Shown here piece after piece: positions 1 to 8,877 of a stretch of 64,000 nt of DNA. This DNA comes from Candidatus Kuenenia stuttgartensis (GTDB taxonomy: Bacteria > Planctomycetota > Phycisphaerae > Phycisphaerales > SM1A02), in the NCBI GenBank assembly GCA_945902075.1, contig CAMDMA010000018.1, forward strand, positions 1 through 64,000. Direction: 5' to 3'. The position numbers and the translations under genes are program-made. Every line of letters starts with the position of its first letter. Position 1 is the stretch's first letter. The notes below the pieces were generated by a model that did no database searches, had not been told where the DNA came from, and saw only the letters and a list, made by a program, of their open reading frames with translations.

Positions 1-111
1 TCGGCTTGCTCGACTTGCTCGGCTTGCTCGGCTTGCTCGGCTTGCTCGGCTTGCTCGGCTTGCTCGGCTTGCTCGGCTTGCTCGACTTGCTCGACTTGCT
101 CGGTTTCTTAA
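1..111. repeat. 9-bp tandem repeat encoding SKP tripeptides
   Basis: About twelve imperfect copies of ttgctcggc fill the left edge. Read on the minus strand in the frame of the edge gene they give Ser-Lys-Pro (or Ser-Lys-Ser) tripeptides. The array may continue beyond the window. Confidence 0.95.
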
Positions 112-1462
112 CCCCAGTTCGCGCGGGCGCGGACTTCTTTGATGCAGGCTGCTTCGCTGGAGACTTTAGAACTTGGGGCTTCTTAACTTGAGAATTTTTA
201 GCTTGAGAATTTTTGGCTTGAGAATTTTTGGCTTGAGAATTTTTGGCTTGCGTCGCCTGCCTCCGAGCGGCTTCCTTCGCCTTCGCGTCGGCCTTCGCCT
301 TCGCGTCAGCCTTCGCCTTCGCGTCGGCCTTCGCCTTCGCGTCGGTCTTCGCCTTCGCGTCAGCCTTCGCCTTCGCGTCAGCCTTCGCCTTCGCGTCAGC
401 CTTCGCCTTCGCGTCGGCCTTCGCCTTCGCGTCAGCCTTCGCCTTCGCGTCGGCCTTCGCCTTCGCGTCAGCCTTCGCCTTCGCGTCAGCCTTCGCCTTC
501 GCAACTTCGGCCTTGGCTTTTGCAACTTCGGCCTTGGCTTTTGCAACTTCCTTCGCGATGCGGTCGGCTTCACGCTGTGCAATCGCCGCGATGCGAGCGG
601 CCTCGCGCTCTACCCGCGCACGAACACGCGCGTCCTCTGCGTCGCGCTTTGCGCGCACACGCTCTTCTTCGCGCGCGATCTCTGCGAGACGCTTCTCCTC
701 GACAGCACGCTCCGCAGCCTCGATCACAGCGCGCTTCTGATCTTCAATACGTTGACGCTCGGCGTCCGCAGCTGCCTTAAAGCCAGCGTGTCGCGCAAGG
801 TATGCGCCGCGAATCTTCACGCCATTCTTGCCCGCTGCCTGCCATGCATCACGCGACATCGCATCAAGCGCAACATGGATCTTGATGAACTCCTCAACCC
901 GATGGTGCTTTGCGATCCAAGTAACGACATCTGCAGTCGATGCACTCGACTCAACCACGCCATTTTGATGGAGCAGTTCGACCGCCGTATCGTCGATGAT
1001 CGGGGCGGGATTCTCGAAAGCGACAAGCGACGTCCGCCCCGCGACGAAGGGGGGAATCTCGGACAGACTCTCGAGGTACGAACGCTGATCCTTGCGAGAC
1101 GCGTTGCGGAGATGATCAAGCGAAGTTCGGTGCTGTCGGCGGAAGATGTCGTTGAATGTGGCGCGGAGCCGCAGCGCACGCTCCTCGACGAACGGATACT
1201 TCTCACCGATTGTCTCCATCACCTCGCGCTCGAGCATGACGCGAAGTTCATTCACATCCACGATGACGCGGGAGATCTTCGCGAGTGCCTCTTCTGCGAG
1301 CGGCAGCGTGCTCTCCCACAGTAAGAAGTTCGTGAGCAGAATCGCGAGCGGATCATTCGGTTCGTGGCCCGCGAGCACTGGCGTCGCAGGCAACGTCGAT
1401 GATCCGCCAAACTTCTTGAGCAACGCGGCAAACTTGGGACCGCGGACGGGTTCGACCTTCAT
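1..1462 (-). CDS. Degenerate HhH-GPD (endonuclease III-like) protein with lysine-rich repeat tail, partial
   Basis: An open frame on the minus strand starts at ATG 1462-1460 and runs off the left edge without a stop; 487 codons are visible. ATG overlaps the rbfA stop (TGATG), so translation is probably coupled. Residues about 60-200 resemble planctomycete endonuclease III-like proteins: a VDxNELRV stretch near residue 70, a hairpin-like LSEIPPFVAGR near 130, and DDTAV near 157 matching the catalytic-Asp VDTHV motif. The catalytic Lys position is not recognisable and no Cys4 iron-sulfur cluster is seen, so DNA glycosylase activity is doubtful. From about residue 230 the chain becomes a charged helix, then Lys/Ala/Asp repeats (KADAKA), KNSQA repeats and SKP repeats, like a histone H1 tail. 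A DNA- or RNA-binding role is inference; the fold call is moderately sure. Confidence 0.72.
   Translation of the reverse strand, partial: MKVEPVRGPKFAALLKKFGGSSTLPATPVLAGHEPNDPLAILLTNFLLWESTLPLAEEALAKISRVIVDVNELRVMLEREVMETIGEKYPFVEERALRLRATFNDIFRRQHRTSLDHLRNASRKDQRSYLESLSEIPPFVAGRTSLVAFENPAPIIDDTAVELLHQNGVVESSASTADVVTWIAKHHRVEEFIKIHVALDAMSRDAWQAAGKNGVKIRGAYLARHAGFKAAADAERQRIEDQKRAVIEAAERAVEEKRLAEIAREEERVRAKRDAEDARVRARVEREAARIAAIAQREADRIAKEVAKAKAEVAKAKAEVAKAKADAKAKADAKAKADAKAKADAKAKADAKAKADAKAKADAKAKADAKAKTDAKAKADAKAKADAKAKADAKAKEAARRQATQAKNSQAKNSQAKNSQAKNSQVKKPQVLKSPAKQPASKKSAPARTGVKKPSKSSKSSKPSKPSKPSKPSKPSKPSKPSKSSKP
185..250. repeat. 15-bp tandem repeat encoding KNSQA pentapeptides
   Basis: Four copies of a 15-bp unit (gcttgagaatttttg phase) plus a partial one. 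On the minus strand each encodes Lys-Asn-Ser-Gln-Ala in the edge gene. The unit is far more AT-rich than the surrounding GC-rich sequence. Confidence 0.93.
275..508. repeat. 18-bp tandem repeat, about 12-13 copies, encoding ADAKAK
   Basis: Twelve near-identical 18-bp units (cttcgccttcgcgtcggc, with g/a and c/t variants) run from 275 to 490, and a thirteenth diverges at 503. In the edge gene each unit encodes the hexapeptide Ala-Asp-Ala-Lys-Ala-Lys. Two copies of a 21-bp unit (Lys-Ala-Glu-Val-Ala-Lys-Ala) follow at about 503-551. Confidence 0.95.
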
Positions 1463-2193
1463 CAAGTCTTGTCCTCCACCACATCGACCAAGGCGTCGAT
1501 AGGTTCTTCTATCCCGGACTGTTCCGGAGTGTGCGAGCCTGTCGCTCGGATGACCGCATCAAGTGCGGATTCGCGCTTGAGTCGCTCGTCGAGCTCGAAA
1601 AGAAGGCGCGGCACGCGACTGATACGCGTCTCGTCCATCACACGACGACGAAGGTGACCTGCAGCCGCACGAAGGCCCGAAACCGTCAATGATGATTTCT
1701 CAGCGGGAATCACTGAGACACGGATCCGTGCCTCAGCAAAATCTGGCGTGAGCGAGACTTCGGTGATCGAAATCATTCCCTGCACGCGCGGATCGTTCAA
1801 TCCGCGAGCGATCTCCGCTTGAAGCGCTCGTCGAATCTCAACGCCGACTTGGGCGGGACGATCGGACACCGGACCCGCGAGATCCAAGGGACCCGTGAGT
1901 CGCCGCGTGGTCGGACGCTGTTCCTTCGCGCGCGGAGGACCTGAGCGGGACTTGTCGGCAGTCCGATCGGAAGCCTTGCCGGAAGCCTTGCCGAAAGTTT
2001 TGCCGGTCGCGCCACCAGCCCGAGCGACCGCGTTGTCGCCCGCCTTTGGAGGAGCGCCAGAATCCGCCTTCGGCGAGAGCTTCTGGTCACGACTTCGCGA
2101 CGGACGACGAGGTTCACCTCGTACGTCGTCGCTTCTCGAGTCGCTTCTCGAGTCGCTTTTTGAGTCGAAGTTTGAGTCAAAGTTTGAGTTCAT
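1462..2193 (-). CDS. rbfA: Ribosome-binding factor A (RbfA)
   Basis: RbfA binds the 30S subunit during late 16S rRNA maturation. The conserved domain occupies about residues 105-220 of 243 and contains EIRRALQAEIARGLNDPRV and the KH-like core ending in PRLLFELDERL, typical of the family. It carries an unusual N-terminal extension of about 100 residues with a Ser/Asp/Arg repeat encoded by a 12-bp tandem repeat, then a Lys/Ala-rich linker. ATG 2193 is chosen because it follows the infB stop by 20 bp; the open frame extends upstream only into infB. The stop overlaps the next start by one base (TGATG). The typical family length is about 120 aa, so the extension is lineage-specific. Confidence 0.93.
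   Translation of the reverse strand: MNSNFDSNFDSKSDSRSDSRSDDVRGEPRRPSRSRDQKLSPKADSGAPPKAGDNAVARAGGATGKTFGKASGKASDRTADKSRSGPPRAKEQRPTTRRLTGPLDLAGPVSDRPAQVGVEIRRALQAEIARGLNDPRVQGMISITEVSLTPDFAEARIRVSVIPAEKSSLTVSGLRAAAGHLRRRVMDETRISRVPRLLFELDERLKRESALDAVIRATGSHTPEQSGIEEPIDALVDVVEDKT
2129..2188. repeat. 12-bp coding minisatellite in rbfA 5' end
   Basis: Five 12-bp units: two exact tcgcttctcgag copies, then increasingly diverged copies ending in tcaaagtttgag. They encode four-residue Ser/Arg/Asp and Ser-Asn-Phe-Asp repeats directly after the RbfA start codon. Confidence 0.9.
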
Positions 2194-2213
2194 ACCGTTG
2201 CGCTTCACCCGGA

Positions 2214-5200
2214 TCAACTCCTCTGCACCACGACGGTCCTGTAGCACTCGAGCACGTCGCCGACCTTGATGTCGTCGTAGCCCACGATCTTCATGCCGCA
2301 CTCCTGACCAGCGCGAACGTCCTTCGCGTCGTCCTTGAAGCGCTTGAGCTGCTCGAGTCGACGGTCCTTCTCGACGACGATGCCATCGCGCGTGACGCGG
2401 ATCTGCGCATTGCGCTCGACCACGCCGTCGGTGATGTAGCAACCGGCGATCGCACCAACCTTCGTGACCTTGAAGACCTGACGAACCTCGGCATGGCCAA
2501 GCACTTCGAGCTTGAGCTCCGGTGCAAGAAGGCCGCGCGCAGCTTTTGTGACATCGTCGATAAGGTCGTAAATGACTTCGTACAACCGAATCTCGACGCC
2601 CTTCGCCTCTGCAAGTTGGCGGGCCTTGCTGCTCGACGTGACATTGAAGCCCACGACAATCGCATTGGTCGCAGCTGCGAGCGAAACATCGCTCTCGTTG
2701 ATACCACCAGCAGATGCACTCTTGACGGAAACCGTGACCTCTTCGGTCGGCAACTTTCCGAGCATTCCCTTGAGCGCTTCGACGGAGCCTTGCACATCGC
2801 CCTTGACCACGAGGGCGAGTTCCTTGCGGCCTTGCTTCTCGAGGTGCTTGAAGATGTTATCGAGGGTGATCTTCGGAGTTGCGAGTTCGCGCTCGCGGTC
2901 GATGCGACGACGCTCCTCCGCGGCCTCTTCCGCTGCACGGATCGACTCGACGACGAAGGCCTTGTCACCTGCATCCGGCAACTCATCGATACCAGAGATC
3001 GCAACAGGAGTGGACGGGAACGCCTCGGTGATACGCTCGCCTCGATCGTTGATGATGTCACGCACGCGACCGTAACCGCGACCGATGACAATGAAGTCGC
3101 CCTTCTTGAGACGGCCCTCTTGCACCATGACACGTGCGACCGGTCCACGACCCTCTTCGATCGATGCTTCGAGCACGGTTCCGCGCGCGAAGCCGTCGAA
3201 GTCAGCCTTCAACTCAAGCAGTTCCGCCTGGTAATCGAGGATTTCAATGAGTTCTTGGATTCCGTCGCCACGTGTCGCGCTCGTCTTGATGACTTCGGTC
3301 GTGCCACCCCATTCGACAGGGTTCAACTCGTGCTCAGCAAGTTGGCCGAGAACGCGGCGAATACTCGCTTCGTTTGCATCGGGACGATCAATCTTGTTTA
3401 GCGCAACGACGATGGGCACGCCCGCCGCCTTCGCGTGATTGATCGACTCGATCGTCTGCGGCATACAACCGTCGACGGCCGAGACGACAAGGACGACGAT
3501 GTCGGTGACCTTCGCACCGCGAGCACGCATCGCGGTGAACGCCTCGTGACCTGGGGTATCAATGAAGGTAACCATGCGATCGATGTCGCCTGCCTTCACT
3601 GGAACGCAGAACGCGCGCGTCGACTGGGTGATTCCGCCGGCCTCACCTGCTGCAATGTTGGTGCTGCGGATGCGGTCGAGCAAACTCGTCTTACCGTGGT
3701 CAACGTGGCCAAGGATCGTGACGATCGGTGCGCGACGACGCTCATCCGTGCGTGGTCGATCTTTGAAACGCGCCTCAATGATGTCGGCGGCAGACTTCGC
3801 TTCATCGACGATGAGATCGATGTCGAACTCCATCATGATGTCGATGGCCTTCTCGCGATCGATACCACCGTTAATGGTGGCCATCGTTCCTCCGAGGAAG
3901 AGCTTCTTGATGATGTCGGTCGCCTTGATGCCGGTGGCAGCCGAGAGCTCCTTGATCGTGAGCGGCTCTGCGACATGGATCTGCTGAACTTCGCCGGGTT
4001 TGCGTTCGGTGCGTTGACCGCCGCCCGTTCCTCCGAAGCCCATGCGCCCGCCCGCGGGGCGGTGCTGCGACATAAACCCACGAGACGCGTCAAGCCGTGC
4101 TTGACGATCGCGAATGTCCTGCGCACCAATTGCCATGCGCGCAGACTCTCCAGCGCGGCCAGTGCGCGATGCACCGATGCCTCCGCGCGCGCCAGTCCGC
4201 CCAGCGCCGCCGGTACCAGTCGCTCCGCCCGTTCGACCGCGCGCGCCGCCGGATGATCCGCCTGACGAGCCATAGCCTCCCGGGGAAGCAGTTCCACCCG
4301 GACCGGTTCGCCGCATCGGTGGCGGAGTTGGAAGATTGTCGGCCTGCTCGACACGAATCACCTGAGGACCCGAAAGCCGAGTCTTTTCACGCGATCCGAG
4401 TTGCGGACCAACCGGCCCAACAATTGACGGACGCGTTGGGACATTCATGACCGGACTCGATCCGGCTGCATCGCTGATGGATGCTGGCGGCGGCGGTGGC
4501 GCGGTGATCATGCGACGCGCGACAACCTGCGGTTTCTCCACCGGTTTTGCTCCGGCCGGCGTGCTGCCATCCATGCGCGGCTGCTGCCGCGATGTGAGGC
4601 CGGCAGGAACGCGCATCGCCGCGGCGCGTGACGGCGTCAGCGACGGCGGTGCTGTCGGAGCGATCGGCGCGGGTGCGACGACGGCAGGCGTCGCGAGACG
4701 AATGTTGGATCGGTCCAACTGGGATGACTTGGTCGCGGTGGACGACACCGGGGTGGACGACACCGGGGTGGATGACATCTGGTTGGATGACATCGAAGTG
4801 GGCGTCTCGCCGGCAGGTAGACCTGCGGCGGCGGCCCTTTGGACGGACTGCTCAGGCGACGCAGACTCCACGCCGGAATCTACCCCGTGAGCGATATCTA
4901 GAGCGGGAGGAGCGCTCAGAGCTGGTGTGCTGCTGAGAGGAGACTGTGTCGCCTCGAGGGAAACACGCCTTCGAATCGGTTCGGCTGGGGCCGCAGTGGG
5001 TGCCGTCGCAACCTTTTTAGTCGCGCGCTTTGCGATCGGATGCGGGGTTGTGTCCGCATCTCCGATCACTTGCTCTTGCCCTTGCTCATCCCCATGGGGA
5101 CCGTCTGCAACTGCCGACGAACCCGCAGAGTGATTTGTGGTTCGGAAGCCGCCACCTCCGACGCCATGAGCTCCGGTTGCCGTCACCGAAGAGCCAGACG

Positions 5201-5510
5201 GCGTCTTCGTCACAGCGGGTTCGTGCGCAACGCTCGTACCTGCGTTCGACGCATCGCCTGCATGATCACCGGTCGTCCCAGCGCCCATCGCACCCGCGGC
5301 CCCTGCAAACCATTCGCGAACCGTCATCGCGAGTCCAATGGACACCGACGACAGGTGATTCACGATGTCGGGAATATCTTCGGACTGACATCGCGTAACG
5401 ATGTCCTTGGAACTCACTCCGAGTTCCTTCGCCAACTGGTGGACCTTCAACGACGCGGGTTTCTTCGACAAGCGTTCCTCCTGATCACTTTGCCATTCCA
5501 TCACGAACAT
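2214..5510 (-). CDS. infB: Translation initiation factor IF-2
   Basis: IF-2 is the GTPase that recruits fMet-tRNA to the 30S subunit and promotes subunit joining. The 1098-residue protein has an IF2_N helix domain at about 20-65 ([18 protein letters not shown]), a second one near 512 ([20 protein letters not shown]), and a G domain with GHVDHGKTS near 600, DTPGHE near 650 and NKID near 704, then the beta-barrel and C-terminal initiator-tRNA domains. Between the IF2_N copies lies a long Pro/Thr/Ser region followed by a Gly/Arg-rich segment (about 400-490). Start ATG 5510 is used; an in-frame ATG at 5501 is equally possible. It lies 60 bp after nusA and 20 bp before rbfA, forming the classical nusA-infB-rbfA operon. 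Confidence 0.97.
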   Translation of the reverse strand: MFVMEWQSDQEERLSKKPASLKVHQLAKELGVSSKDIVTRCQSEDIPDIVNHLSSVSIGLAMTVREWFAGAAGAMGAGTTGDHAGDASNAGTSVAHEPAVTKTPSGSSVTATGAHGVGGGGFRTTNHSAGSSAVADGPHGDEQGQEQVIGDADTTPHPIAKRATKKVATAPTAAPAEPIRRRVSLEATQSPLSSTPALSAPPALDIAHGVDSGVESASPEQSVQRAAAAGLPAGETPTSMSSNQMSSTPVSSTPVSSTATKSSQLDRSNIRLATPAVVAPAPIAPTAPPSLTPSRAAAMRVPAGLTSRQQPRMDGSTPAGAKPVEKPQVVARRMITAPPPPPASISDAAGSSPVMNVPTRPSIVGPVGPQLGSREKTRLSGPQVIRVEQADNLPTPPPMRRTGPGGTASPGGYGSSGGSSGGARGRTGGATGTGGAGRTGARGGIGASRTGRAGESARMAIGAQDIRDRQARLDASRGFMSQHRPAGGRMGFGGTGGGQRTERKPGEVQQIHVAEPLTIKELSAATGIKATDIIKKLFLGGTMATINGGIDREKAIDIMMEFDIDLIVDEAKSAADIIEARFKDRPRTDERRRAPIVTILGHVDHGKTSLLDRIRSTNIAAGEAGGITQSTRAFCVPVKAGDIDRMVTFIDTPGHEAFTAMRARGAKVTDIVVLVVSAVDGCMPQTIESINHAKAAGVPIVVALNKIDRPDANEASIRRVLGQLAEHELNPVEWGGTTEVIKTSATRGDGIQELIEILDYQAELLELKADFDGFARGTVLEASIEEGRGPVARVMVQEGRLKKGDFIVIGRGYGRVRDIINDRGERITEAFPSTPVAISGIDELPDAGDKAFVVESIRAAEEAAEERRRIDRERELATPKITLDNIFKHLEKQGRKELALVVKGDVQGSVEALKGMLGKLPTEEVTVSVKSASAGGINESDVSLAAATNAIVVGFNVTSSSKARQLAEAKGVEIRLYEVIYDLIDDVTKAARGLLAPELKLEVLGHAEVRQVFKVTKVGAIAGCYITDGVVERNAQIRVTRDGIVVEKDRRLEQLKRFKDDAKDVRAGQECGMKIVGYDDIKVGDVLECYRTVVVQRS

Positions 5511-5570
5511 CGCGACGGCAACGATCTCTTCCGACCATCAGTGCATTTACAGCACCTCTCACAGCATCAC

Positions 5571-6956
5571 TCAACTGTTCACGCGCCCCGACCGCATCGA
5601 TCCGAGGATCGAGTCGGCAGCGCTCTCCGCAGCAGCGTCTGGGGTGACCCCAGCCGCGCCCATCGCCACTTCACCCCCTGCGGCGCGTGCGCCACCACCG
5701 CCCAGAATTGCGTCTGTTGCGACAGCATCCTCTGCGGCGCGGGCAGCGGCCGCGGCCTGATCGCGCTCACGCTCGATCTCGACCTCGCGGGCGCGGTTAC
5801 TTGCCGATGCGCAGATAATGTCCGCGAGTTCGTCGGTGATGCCGAGTTCCTCAACGAGCATCTGCGGCCCGATTTCTTCGACGTCAAACACACTGATCAT
5901 GCCGAGCACGCCAAGCTTGTCGAGCATCTCGTCGGTGACACCGGCGATTGGCTTCAGGGTTTCCTGAAGGATCTCAAGTCCCTTGGTGAACTCTGGTGGC
6001 GTGAGGATGTCGATGTCCCAACCAGTCAAGCGCGCCGCGAGGCGCACGTTCTGTCCGCGTTTGCCAATCGCGAGCGACAGTTGATCTTCGCGCACGATGA
6101 TCGTGGCCCGACCGAGTTCGAAGCAGAGGCTGACTTCGTCGACGGCCGCTGGGCGAACAGCATTCGAGATGAGCACTTGGCTTGACTCGTTCCAGAGCAC
6201 GATGTCGATCTTCTCGCCGTTGACCTCGTCAACGATGTTGCGGATGCGGCTCCCGCGGACGCCAATGCAGGCGCCTTTCGCGTCGACCTTCGAGTCAACT
6301 GAGGCCACCGCAACCTTGCAACGCTGCCCCGGCTCGCGAGCGAGCGCCTTGATTTCGATCACGCGCTCCGCAACCTCCGGAACTTCTGCCTCAAAGAGGC
6401 GGCGGATGAAATCGGGATTGGCGCGAGAGAGGATAATCTTGACCTGGCTGCCGCCATCGCGCACGTCGAGAACAAGGCAACGAATGCGGTCGCCAGGCTT
6501 GAACATCTCACCTGGGATCTGCTCAGACTTCGGCATAAACGCCTCAGCGCGGTCGACCTGCACGATGAGCGCGGGGCCTTCCTGGCGGACGATGGTGCCA
6601 GTGACGATCTCGCCCTGACGCTTGGCAAACTCCTCCATGAGGGCGTTGCGCTCGTCTTCGCGGAACTTCTGAATCATGACCTGCTTCGCAGTCTGCGCGG
6701 GAATACGGCCCAAGCTCTCAATCGGAATCATCTCGCGCTCAATCGGGTTGCCGTCTTCATCGACAATGTTGCGCCAGATGGAAATTTGGCCGGAGAGGCG
6801 GTCCATCTCACAACCAAACTCCTCCGTATCAAGCGAGTCGAAGTGCTTGCGCGCGGCGCTCATCATCGCCATTTCAAGATCGCGAAAGAGATGCTCGCGA
6901 TCGATGTTTCGGTCGCGGGCGATGGAGTCGAGGATGCGGAGCGTTTCAGAATTCAT
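5571..6956 (-). CDS. nusA: Transcription termination/antitermination factor NusA
   Basis: NusA binds RNA polymerase and nascent RNA and modulates pausing, termination and antitermination. The 461-residue product has the N-terminal RNAP-binding domain (about 1-125), an S1 domain (about 128-195), KH1 with GVRGSRI near 240, KH2 with GKRGQN near 320, and a C-terminal helical repeat (about 365-420) rich in acidic residues, then an Ala/Gly-rich tail. The open frame continues upstream, but ATG 6956 (MNSETLRILDSIARDR) begins where family homology starts. No rimP gene precedes it and no ylxR gene lies between it and infB, both common neighbours elsewhere. Confidence 0.97.
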   Translation of the reverse strand: MNSETLRILDSIARDRNIDREHLFRDLEMAMMSAARKHFDSLDTEEFGCEMDRLSGQISIWRNIVDEDGNPIEREMIPIESLGRIPAQTAKQVMIQKFREDERNALMEEFAKRQGEIVTGTIVRQEGPALIVQVDRAEAFMPKSEQIPGEMFKPGDRIRCLVLDVRDGGSQVKIILSRANPDFIRRLFEAEVPEVAERVIEIKALAREPGQRCKVAVASVDSKVDAKGACIGVRGSRIRNIVDEVNGEKIDIVLWNESSQVLISNAVRPAAVDEVSLCFELGRATIIVREDQLSLAIGKRGQNVRLAARLTGWDIDILTPPEFTKGLEILQETLKPIAGVTDEMLDKLGVLGMISVFDVEEIGPQMLVEELGITDELADIICASASNRAREVEIERERDQAAAAARAAEDAVATDAILGGGGARAAGGEVAMGAAGVTPDAAAESAADSILGSMRSGRVNS

Positions 6957-7155
6957 GTCGTTCGTGGCCCTTCGAAAGATGTCGAACTCCCAGAAGACGG
7001 GTGGTTCGTTGTCGGTTCTGCCGACCTGGGTTGTCGCCGCGCGATGCGCGACGTTGGGATGTGTCGGAGTGCCCCATGGCAACACCGCTTGAAAAACACC
7101 GCGGCCACGCGTACTTGGCACGCATGGCCGGTCGACGAGGGACTTGAAGCACCTT

Positions 7156-7182
7156 CTTCTCAAGCTTCTCAAACTTCTCAAA
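7156..7182. repeat. 9-bp tandem repeat, three copies
   Basis: Three consecutive cttctcaag/cttctcaaa units lie inside the nusA leader. On the minus strand they could encode Lys-Phe-Glu repeats, but no gene is supported. Confidence 0.85.
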
Positions 7183-7496
7183 CTTCTTGTGCTCCACGGA
7201 GCACGAGAACCAGACAAGCATCAAGATCGGAAGGCACCTCCAAATCGCTGCCGAGAGCCCCAGTGCAAGGCCAATGACGCAAGCGCTGCGGCCTCAGGGA
7301 CACCTTGTCCGAAGAAGCACACAAACGAAGCGCAGCCTTGCACCACATTCGGATCAGATCGAAGATGAGACCCTGAAGGCCTCATCGCACGATTCCGACC
7401 CGAACGGTCCTGCCGCTTGACGGATCACGGGGGGTTGAATCACCGGAGATCGAAAGCATTGGACAAACCGCTCGGTCGCAGACCGGAAAACAGACA

Positions 7497-7523
7497 CGCC
7501 CAACGCAACAAACGCTTTGGGCG
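7497..7523 (-). promoter_or_regulatory. Hairpin at predicted 5' end of nusA leader
   Basis: An inverted repeat CGCCCAA ... TTGGGCG with a 13-nt loop lies immediately downstream of the predicted promoter, so it would sit at the start of the transcript. A stabilising or regulatory role is conjecture. Confidence 0.3.
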
Positions 7524-7531
7524 ACGGCTGA

Positions 7532-7560
7532 AAGATATCGACCTACGAGCAAAAGGTCAA
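7532..7560 (-). promoter_or_regulatory. Predicted sigma70-type promoter for nusA-infB-rbfA
   Basis: On the minus strand, TTGACC (7560-7555) and TATCTT (7537-7532) are separated by exactly 17 bp. It points toward nusA from the space just downstream of fliM. Confidence 0.5.
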
Positions 7561-7614
7561 TTGAACCGGGACAACTTCGCGTGGAGGTGTCGATCCAACG
7601 ACGGTTCAGGGCGC

Positions 7615-8658
7615 TTAGCCGCCGGTGCCTCCGCCGAGATCGATCCGCTCAGTCGGTGCCACTGCGCGACCAATGCGCAACGCTCGATTGCCACGAAATT
7701 GCCCGACCTGTGCCAAGAATTTCGGCCGTCCCTCAACACCAAGCACCGCAGGCGCGTTTGCTGCGCGACCGGTGACGATGAGATCTCCGACCTCAAGTTG
7801 TCGAAGTTCGCTCAGTGAAATCGTTGTGGTGGCAAGAGTTGCATCGAGCTCTACGCGAGCGCCCGATAGCCCCCCCGCAATCCGCTCTGCATTGCCCGAC
7901 CCGCCTTGGCTCTTGCCGGTCACAAACCAACTCTGCGCCGAGAGATCCTCAATGAGCGGCTCAATCGCGTTGTAGGGAATGCAAAGCGACATCGGCCCCG
8001 CGCGATTGGTGAGCTTGACCTCGAAACCGATAACCACCACCACCTCGTTTGGCGGAACGATCTGCACGAGTTGCGGATTCGATTCCATCTCGCCGAGAGC
8101 GAACTCGATCTTTCGGATTCCTTGCCACGCCTCCGACAACGCCGTCATACCGCGCTGGAGGATCTTCTGCAGCAGTTTCGTCTCGATCAGCGTCATCGGT
8201 CGCTGCGGCACAAAGAGCTCTTTGTTCGAGCCCCCGAGCAGTCGATCGATGATCGGGTAAAGCACCAGCGGCGATACCTCGAGGCAAATCTGCCCCTCAA
8301 GCGGCGGACAACGAACCAGGTTGAAGCTGGTCGGATTGGGAAGGCTTGAGATGAACTCCGAATAGGTCATCTGCGCCGCATGCGACACGCGGACCTCGAC
8401 GATGGTGCGGAGATAGCCGGAGAGCGACGCGCCGAAGTTGCGGGCGAAGGTCTCGTGCAGCATTTCTAGGGCGCGCATCTGATCTTTCGAGATGCGCTCA
8501 GGACGTTTGAAGTCGTAAGGGCGAATCTCGATCTTCTCGCGGTCACGGCGCGCGCGGGAGAAAATCTGGGTCGGTGGCGCTTCGACGGCAGGCGCAGGAT
8601 CGCTTGCCGCGTTGAGCAACGCGTCGATGTCGGATTGGTTGAGAACCTCAGTGCCCAT
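7615..8658 (-). CDS. fliM: Flagellar motor switch protein FliM
   Basis: FliM forms the C-ring of the flagellar switch and binds phosphorylated CheY. The 347-residue product starts with the CheY-binding peptide LNQSDIDALLNA, contains the CheC-like middle domain (about 45-240; RPYDFKRPERISKDQMR is characteristic) and ends in a FliN-like SpoA domain (about 255-330). The length is normal for the family. It stands alone: no other flagellar gene is visible within the window, so the rest of the flagellar set must lie elsewhere. The start ATG 8658 is the only one consistent with the conserved N-terminal peptide. Confidence 0.96.
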   Translation of the reverse strand: MGTEVLNQSDIDALLNAASDPAPAVEAPPTQIFSRARRDREKIEIRPYDFKRPERISKDQMRALEMLHETFARNFGASLSGYLRTIVEVRVSHAAQMTYSEFISSLPNPTSFNLVRCPPLEGQICLEVSPLVLYPIIDRLLGGSNKELFVPQRPMTLIETKLLQKILQRGMTALSEAWQGIRKIEFALGEMESNPQLVQIVPPNEVVVVIGFEVKLTNRAGPMSLCIPYNAIEPLIEDLSAQSWFVTGKSQGGSGNAERIAGGLSGARVELDATLATTTISLSELRQLEVGDLIVTGRAANAPAVLGVEGRPKFLAQVGQFRGNRALRIGRAVAPTERIDLGGGTGG

Positions 8659-8877
8659 TGTGTGGTCTCACTGGCGATAGACCCGGCTCCGCCGGGGCGG
8701 ACAGTCGTCCGCGAATTGGTTCATCGGCGGCAGCACCGCCGAGGCTTGAAGAGTGAAGTTTGCGGAAGAGAGTCACAGACCGTAGACCCAACGCGAGACG
8801 CATGGCTGAACCGCCACACAGGCTGCACCTTTGCGCGACCGGCAACGCTCTCCCCGCTGGGCCGTAGGATGCGCACC

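Larger units (their letters stand above)
6957..7614. other. 658-bp intergenic region: nusA operon leader
   Basis: No convincing gene is seen. Reading toward nusA (minus strand) it contains a sigma70-like promoter at 7532-7560, a short hairpin at 7497-7523 near the predicted transcript start, and a 9-bp triplicate repeat at 7156-7182. Short open frames here lack family resemblance and good ribosome-binding sites. The implied 5' leader of nusA mRNA would be about 570 nt. Confidence 0.7.

Noticed and set aside
275-508. Regular repeat array resembling a CRISPR
   Set aside because: Units are contiguous without spacers and keep a reading frame; there are no cas genes.
166-582. Minus-strand Arg-rich frame over the same repeat
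   Set aside because: It is an alternative frame of the same 18-bp repeat and lacks a non-repeat domain.
173-1324. Long plus-strand frame of 383 codons, Leu/Arg-rich
   Set aside because: It is antisense to the lysine-rich edge gene; its length comes from the repeat lacking stops in several frames, and the translation is low complexity with no family match.
2046-3401. Plus-strand 451-codon frame
   Set aside because: It is antisense to rbfA and infB, whose products are clearly recognisable.
6946-7224. Minus-strand 92-codon frame with Lys-Phe-Glu repeats upstream of nusA
   Set aside because: It overlaps the nusA start in another frame, and its regular part is a 9-bp repeat; no family likeness.
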